In this document: positions 6,149-7,763 of the stretch, piece after piece
How the letters are laid out: every line of letters begins with the position of its first letter
How positions within the stretch are numbered: position 1 is the first letter of the stretch
Origin: Prolixibacteraceae bacterium
GTDB taxonomy: Bacteria > Bacteroidota > Bacteroidia > Bacteroidales > Prolixibacteraceae
Length of the DNA: 7,763 bases
Direction of reading: 5' to 3'
Assembly: GCA_007116765.1 (NCBI GenBank)
Contig: SKHV01000007.1
Coordinates: 1-7,763, forward strand
The notes under the pieces: generated by a model
What the model was told of the DNA's origin: nothing
The model's database searches: none
What the model saw: the letters and a program-made list of their open reading frames with translations, nothing else
Program-made: the position numbers and the translations under genes

Positions 6149-7174
6149 TTATTCTTTGATGCAACGTATACCACGCGCTGCTTCTTTGTTTCCAAAGTGA
6201 AAATAAAAATGATCGTCGTGAAAATGAAGATCGATGTACCAAGCCTCGGTTTCACTGTATTCATTAACAAACCACCATGAGCCAAAATATTCAAAACGAT
6301 GAAAAGAGCCATCGGGTTGGCGGTCGCCTGCGGGCAATGCACTAAAACAAAAATCGTTAGTTCCATTACCATTTTCTTTCCATCCGCTTGTAGTTTTCAA
6401 ATGAGCACCTAAATCTATCCAGTGGTGACCAACTTTTTCGTAGCCTCCATTTTCGTAACTTACAAATTCTGCCAGCTCATTCCAGTCTTGCATGTTGGGT
6501 AGTCTCCAACCTGTAGGGCAGGCATTCTGAGCAGCCTCCCAGTTGTATAATGCGCCATATTGCTGGTATTCTGAAGTGCGAACAGCATCTTCAATATTAT
6601 TTCCATGGAAACCTTGAACATAATAATAAGGATTGGAATACTCGCCTTCGCTAGGTGGAGAAACCTGAGGCAACCATGCCAAATTTTCAGTCATCCAAAT
6701 TTGTCCATTCAGAAGTTCAATGGTATTGTATATGTTGCCATCGCGTTCATCGGTCATTTGACCAAGCGACTCGGAGCAGTTCAATGGCTCACGTATAGGG
6801 AAAGTCTGTTCTGATGAATAAGCATAATTACTTCGGTTCATATTTGCAAGCGCAATAATTCTATACTGTATTGATTTTAAGGGCAGATAAATCGAATCAG
6901 TAAAACTAAGCGCATAAGAATCAATTAGAGAGCTGTTTACTCTCTCCCACTCTTCATTCTCAATATTACGTTCGAGAATATAACCGTCAAAAGATTCATC
7001 ATTCTGCGACCAGCTTAATTCAACACCACTGTTAATGATTTTAAGCTTGAGTTCCGATGGAGTCCATAATTCAGCGGGATAGTCTTCATGATAGGGATTG
7101 TCGGCTTTGTCGCATGAAGTCAAAAAGGCAACAAATAAAATCATCAAAATCAGTTTAAATTTTTTCTTCATCAT
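6149..7174 (-). CDS. Lipoprotein with Fn3-like and FISUMP (Fib_succ_major) domains
   Basis: The product has 341 residues. MMKKKFK plus a hydrophobic core leads to lipobox LTSC, with Cys21 as the lipidated residue, so it is an envelope lipoprotein. Residues about 36-127 look like one fibronectin type III domain (VELSWSQNDESFDGYILER, then YRIIALANMN). Residues about 140-341 are a FISUMP domain (TIGR02145, first noted in Fibrobacter succinogenes): DGNIYNTIELLNGQIWMTENL (145-165), YGALYNWEAAQNACPTGWRLP (206-226), TNDFCFSALPAGDR (272-285) and the ending ARGIRCIKE. The Cys219 and Cys338 positions are typical of the domain. The function of FISUMP is not established; adhesion or surface binding is a guess. 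An odd stretch, DLHFHDDHFYFHF (315-327), is rich in His and aromatics. The first of two tandem ATGs (7174, 7171) is used. It is 145 bp upstream of the lyase start and may be a separate transcript. Confidence 0.9.
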   Translation of the reverse strand: MMKKKFKLILMILFVAFLTSCDKADNPYHEDYPAELWTPSELKLKIINSGVELSWSQNDESFDGYILERNIENEEWERVNSSLIDSYALSFTDSIYLPLKSIQYRIIALANMNRSNYAYSSEQTFPIREPLNCSESLGQMTDERDGNIYNTIELLNGQIWMTENLAWLPQVSPPSEGEYSNPYYYVQGFHGNNIEDAVRTSEYQQYGALYNWEAAQNACPTGWRLPNMQDWNELAEFVSYENGGYEKVGHHWIDLGAHLKTTSGWKENGNGTNDFCFSALPAGDRQPDGSFHRFEYFGSWWFVNEYSETEAWYIDLHFHDDHFYFHFGNKEAARGIRCIKE

Positions 7175-7558
7175 TTTTCATTTAAGTGGTTATTTATTCT
7201 AACTGTAGTTTGCATTAATGGTCACTTGACTAAATGTTAGTAAAACAAACAATTGCTTTATTATACAATTTTTATTAAAATAAGCAATAATTCCTATAAC
7301 ATTTATAGTATTTTTTTGTTCACACTAACTTCTGATAATTAATGTATTAATACCGACTTTGCAACAAGGTGTTTTTAAGCATTTCGGAACAAAACACAGC
7401 AAAAAGAATTAATTTGCACCCGATTTCATGTAATTTAGTCATCAAAACATCTAGAGAGATTTGTTTTCACATCAAAATAATTCAATTCTTTAGTAATTTA
7501 ACGTAACAATAGAATTTTATTAAAAACTAAATTTATGATGATCATATTAAAATGTAGC
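7175..7558. other. 384-bp AT-rich non-coding region
   Basis: No credible reading frame or RNA gene is seen here. It must hold the promoter of the FISUMP lipoprotein gene (minus strand) and the 3' end of the transporter transcript. I found no clean TAnnTTTG box on either strand. Two small symmetric elements are visible: ATTGCTT (7252-7258) with AAGCAAT (7282-7288) around a 23-nt spacer, about 80-115 nt upstream of the lipoprotein start, and TATGATGATCATA (7534-7546), just past the transporter stop. Both are short and AT-rich, so neither is called as an operator or terminator. Confidence 0.6.
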
Positions 7559-7763
7559 TTATTGATGTTTATTGTTCCTGAGCAACATCAAAATAGCTTC
7601 GTGGTTCATAATCAACATCGCACCACCAACCAGTACCATTCCAATTATGGCGAAAATCTCGGGGCTTTCGCCGGGCAGTAATATCCAGCTTAATATGGCA
7701 CCAAAAACAGGAATAATAAATTTCCATGTGTTCAAGTACGAAATTTTCATGCCGGGACGCCTG
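7559..7763 (-). CDS. EamA/DMT-family transporter, C-terminal fragment (5' end outside window)
   Basis: Only the last 67 residues are visible. The frame stays open to the right edge, so the ATG at 7750 is internal rather than a start. RRPGMKISYLNTWKFIIPVFGAILSW followed by LLPGESPEIFAIIGMVLVGGAMLIM is the pattern of the last two helices of an EamA repeat: helix, short loop with a G-E pair (usually LGE), then the glycine-rich final helix. The protein ends in a basic tail, LLRNNKHQ, expected in the cytoplasm. Family members are inner-membrane exporters of drugs, amino acids or other metabolites, normally near 290-300 residues with ten helices. The substrate cannot be inferred. Confidence 0.82.
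   Translation of the reverse strand, partial: RRPGMKISYLNTWKFIIPVFGAILSWILLPGESPEIFAIIGMVLVGGAMLIMNHEAILMLLRNNKHQ

Noticed and set aside
6149..6560. FISUMP C-terminal region as the variable target of a diversity-generating retroelement
   Set aside because: The aromatic-rich C-terminus invites the idea, but there is no reverse transcriptase gene and no near-identical template repeat in the window.
5137..7174. A polysaccharide utilisation locus formed by the lyase and FISUMP lipoproteins
   Set aside because: There is no SusC-like TonB transporter, SusD lipoprotein, hybrid two-component or sigma/anti-sigma gene in the window, and the two lipoprotein genes are separated by 145 bp.
7340..7352. 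ATTAAT-GT-ATTAAT repeat-like motif
   Set aside because: It is low-complexity AT sequence; ATTAAT is self-complementary and common in this intergenic region.
7559..7750. A complete 63-residue small membrane protein
   Set aside because: The frame stays open upstream to the window edge, and the residues before the internal Met continue the EamA helix pattern, so it is the tail of a larger transporter.

Overview
The window looks like chromosomal DNA from a member of the Bacteroidetes, probably a Bacteroidales or Marinilabiliales-like organism (order is inference). The support is low G+C, A-rich start contexts with almost no Shine-Dalgarno sequences, a perfect Bacteroidetes-type -7 box (TAnnTTTG), lipoprotein signal peptides, a FISUMP-domain protein, DUF2147, and a DUF2520 / KdsC / Maf gene order that I recall as common in this phylum.

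Layout, left to right. 1-1587 (minus, runs off the left edge) encodes most of a membrane glycosyltransferase of the GT39/ArnT-like (PMT_2) class. It is divergent from 1678-2670 (plus), a secreted, probably outer-membrane beta-barrel protein of unknown function. That gene meets 2674-3252 (minus) tail to tail with a 3-bp gap. Reading leftward on the minus strand from 5050 is a tight cluster: a DUF2147 secreted protein (4613-5050), a Rossmann/DUF2520 protein (3799-4578), the KDO-8-phosphate phosphatase KdsC (3263-3793) and a Maf nucleotide pyrophosphatase (2674-3252). Upstream of it lie two lipoprotein genes, also on minus: a PL14-like polysaccharide lyase (5137-6003) and an Fn3 + FISUMP-domain lipoprotein (6149-7174). 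After about 380 bp of AT-rich non-coding DNA, the 3' end of an EamA/DMT-family transporter gene (7559-7763, minus) runs off the right edge.

How the genes relate. KdsC (LPS inner-core KDO synthesis), the GT39-like enzyme (lipid-linked sugar transfer to an envelope acceptor), the putative outer-membrane barrel and the two lipoproteins all point to the cell envelope. Maf is nucleotide-pool housekeeping. There is no SusC/SusD pair, sulfatase or sensor beside the lyase, so this is not a recognisable polysaccharide utilisation locus within the window.

I see no RNA gene, CRISPR array, insertion sequence, phage gene or defence system, and no clear new multi-gene system. The best leads are the PL14-like lipoprotein with a conserved-looking but Ser-to-Thr-altered active site and several homopolymer tracts, a His/aromatic-rich strand in the FISUMP protein, a 14-bp direct repeat flanking the DUF2147 gene, and the unassigned beta-barrel.
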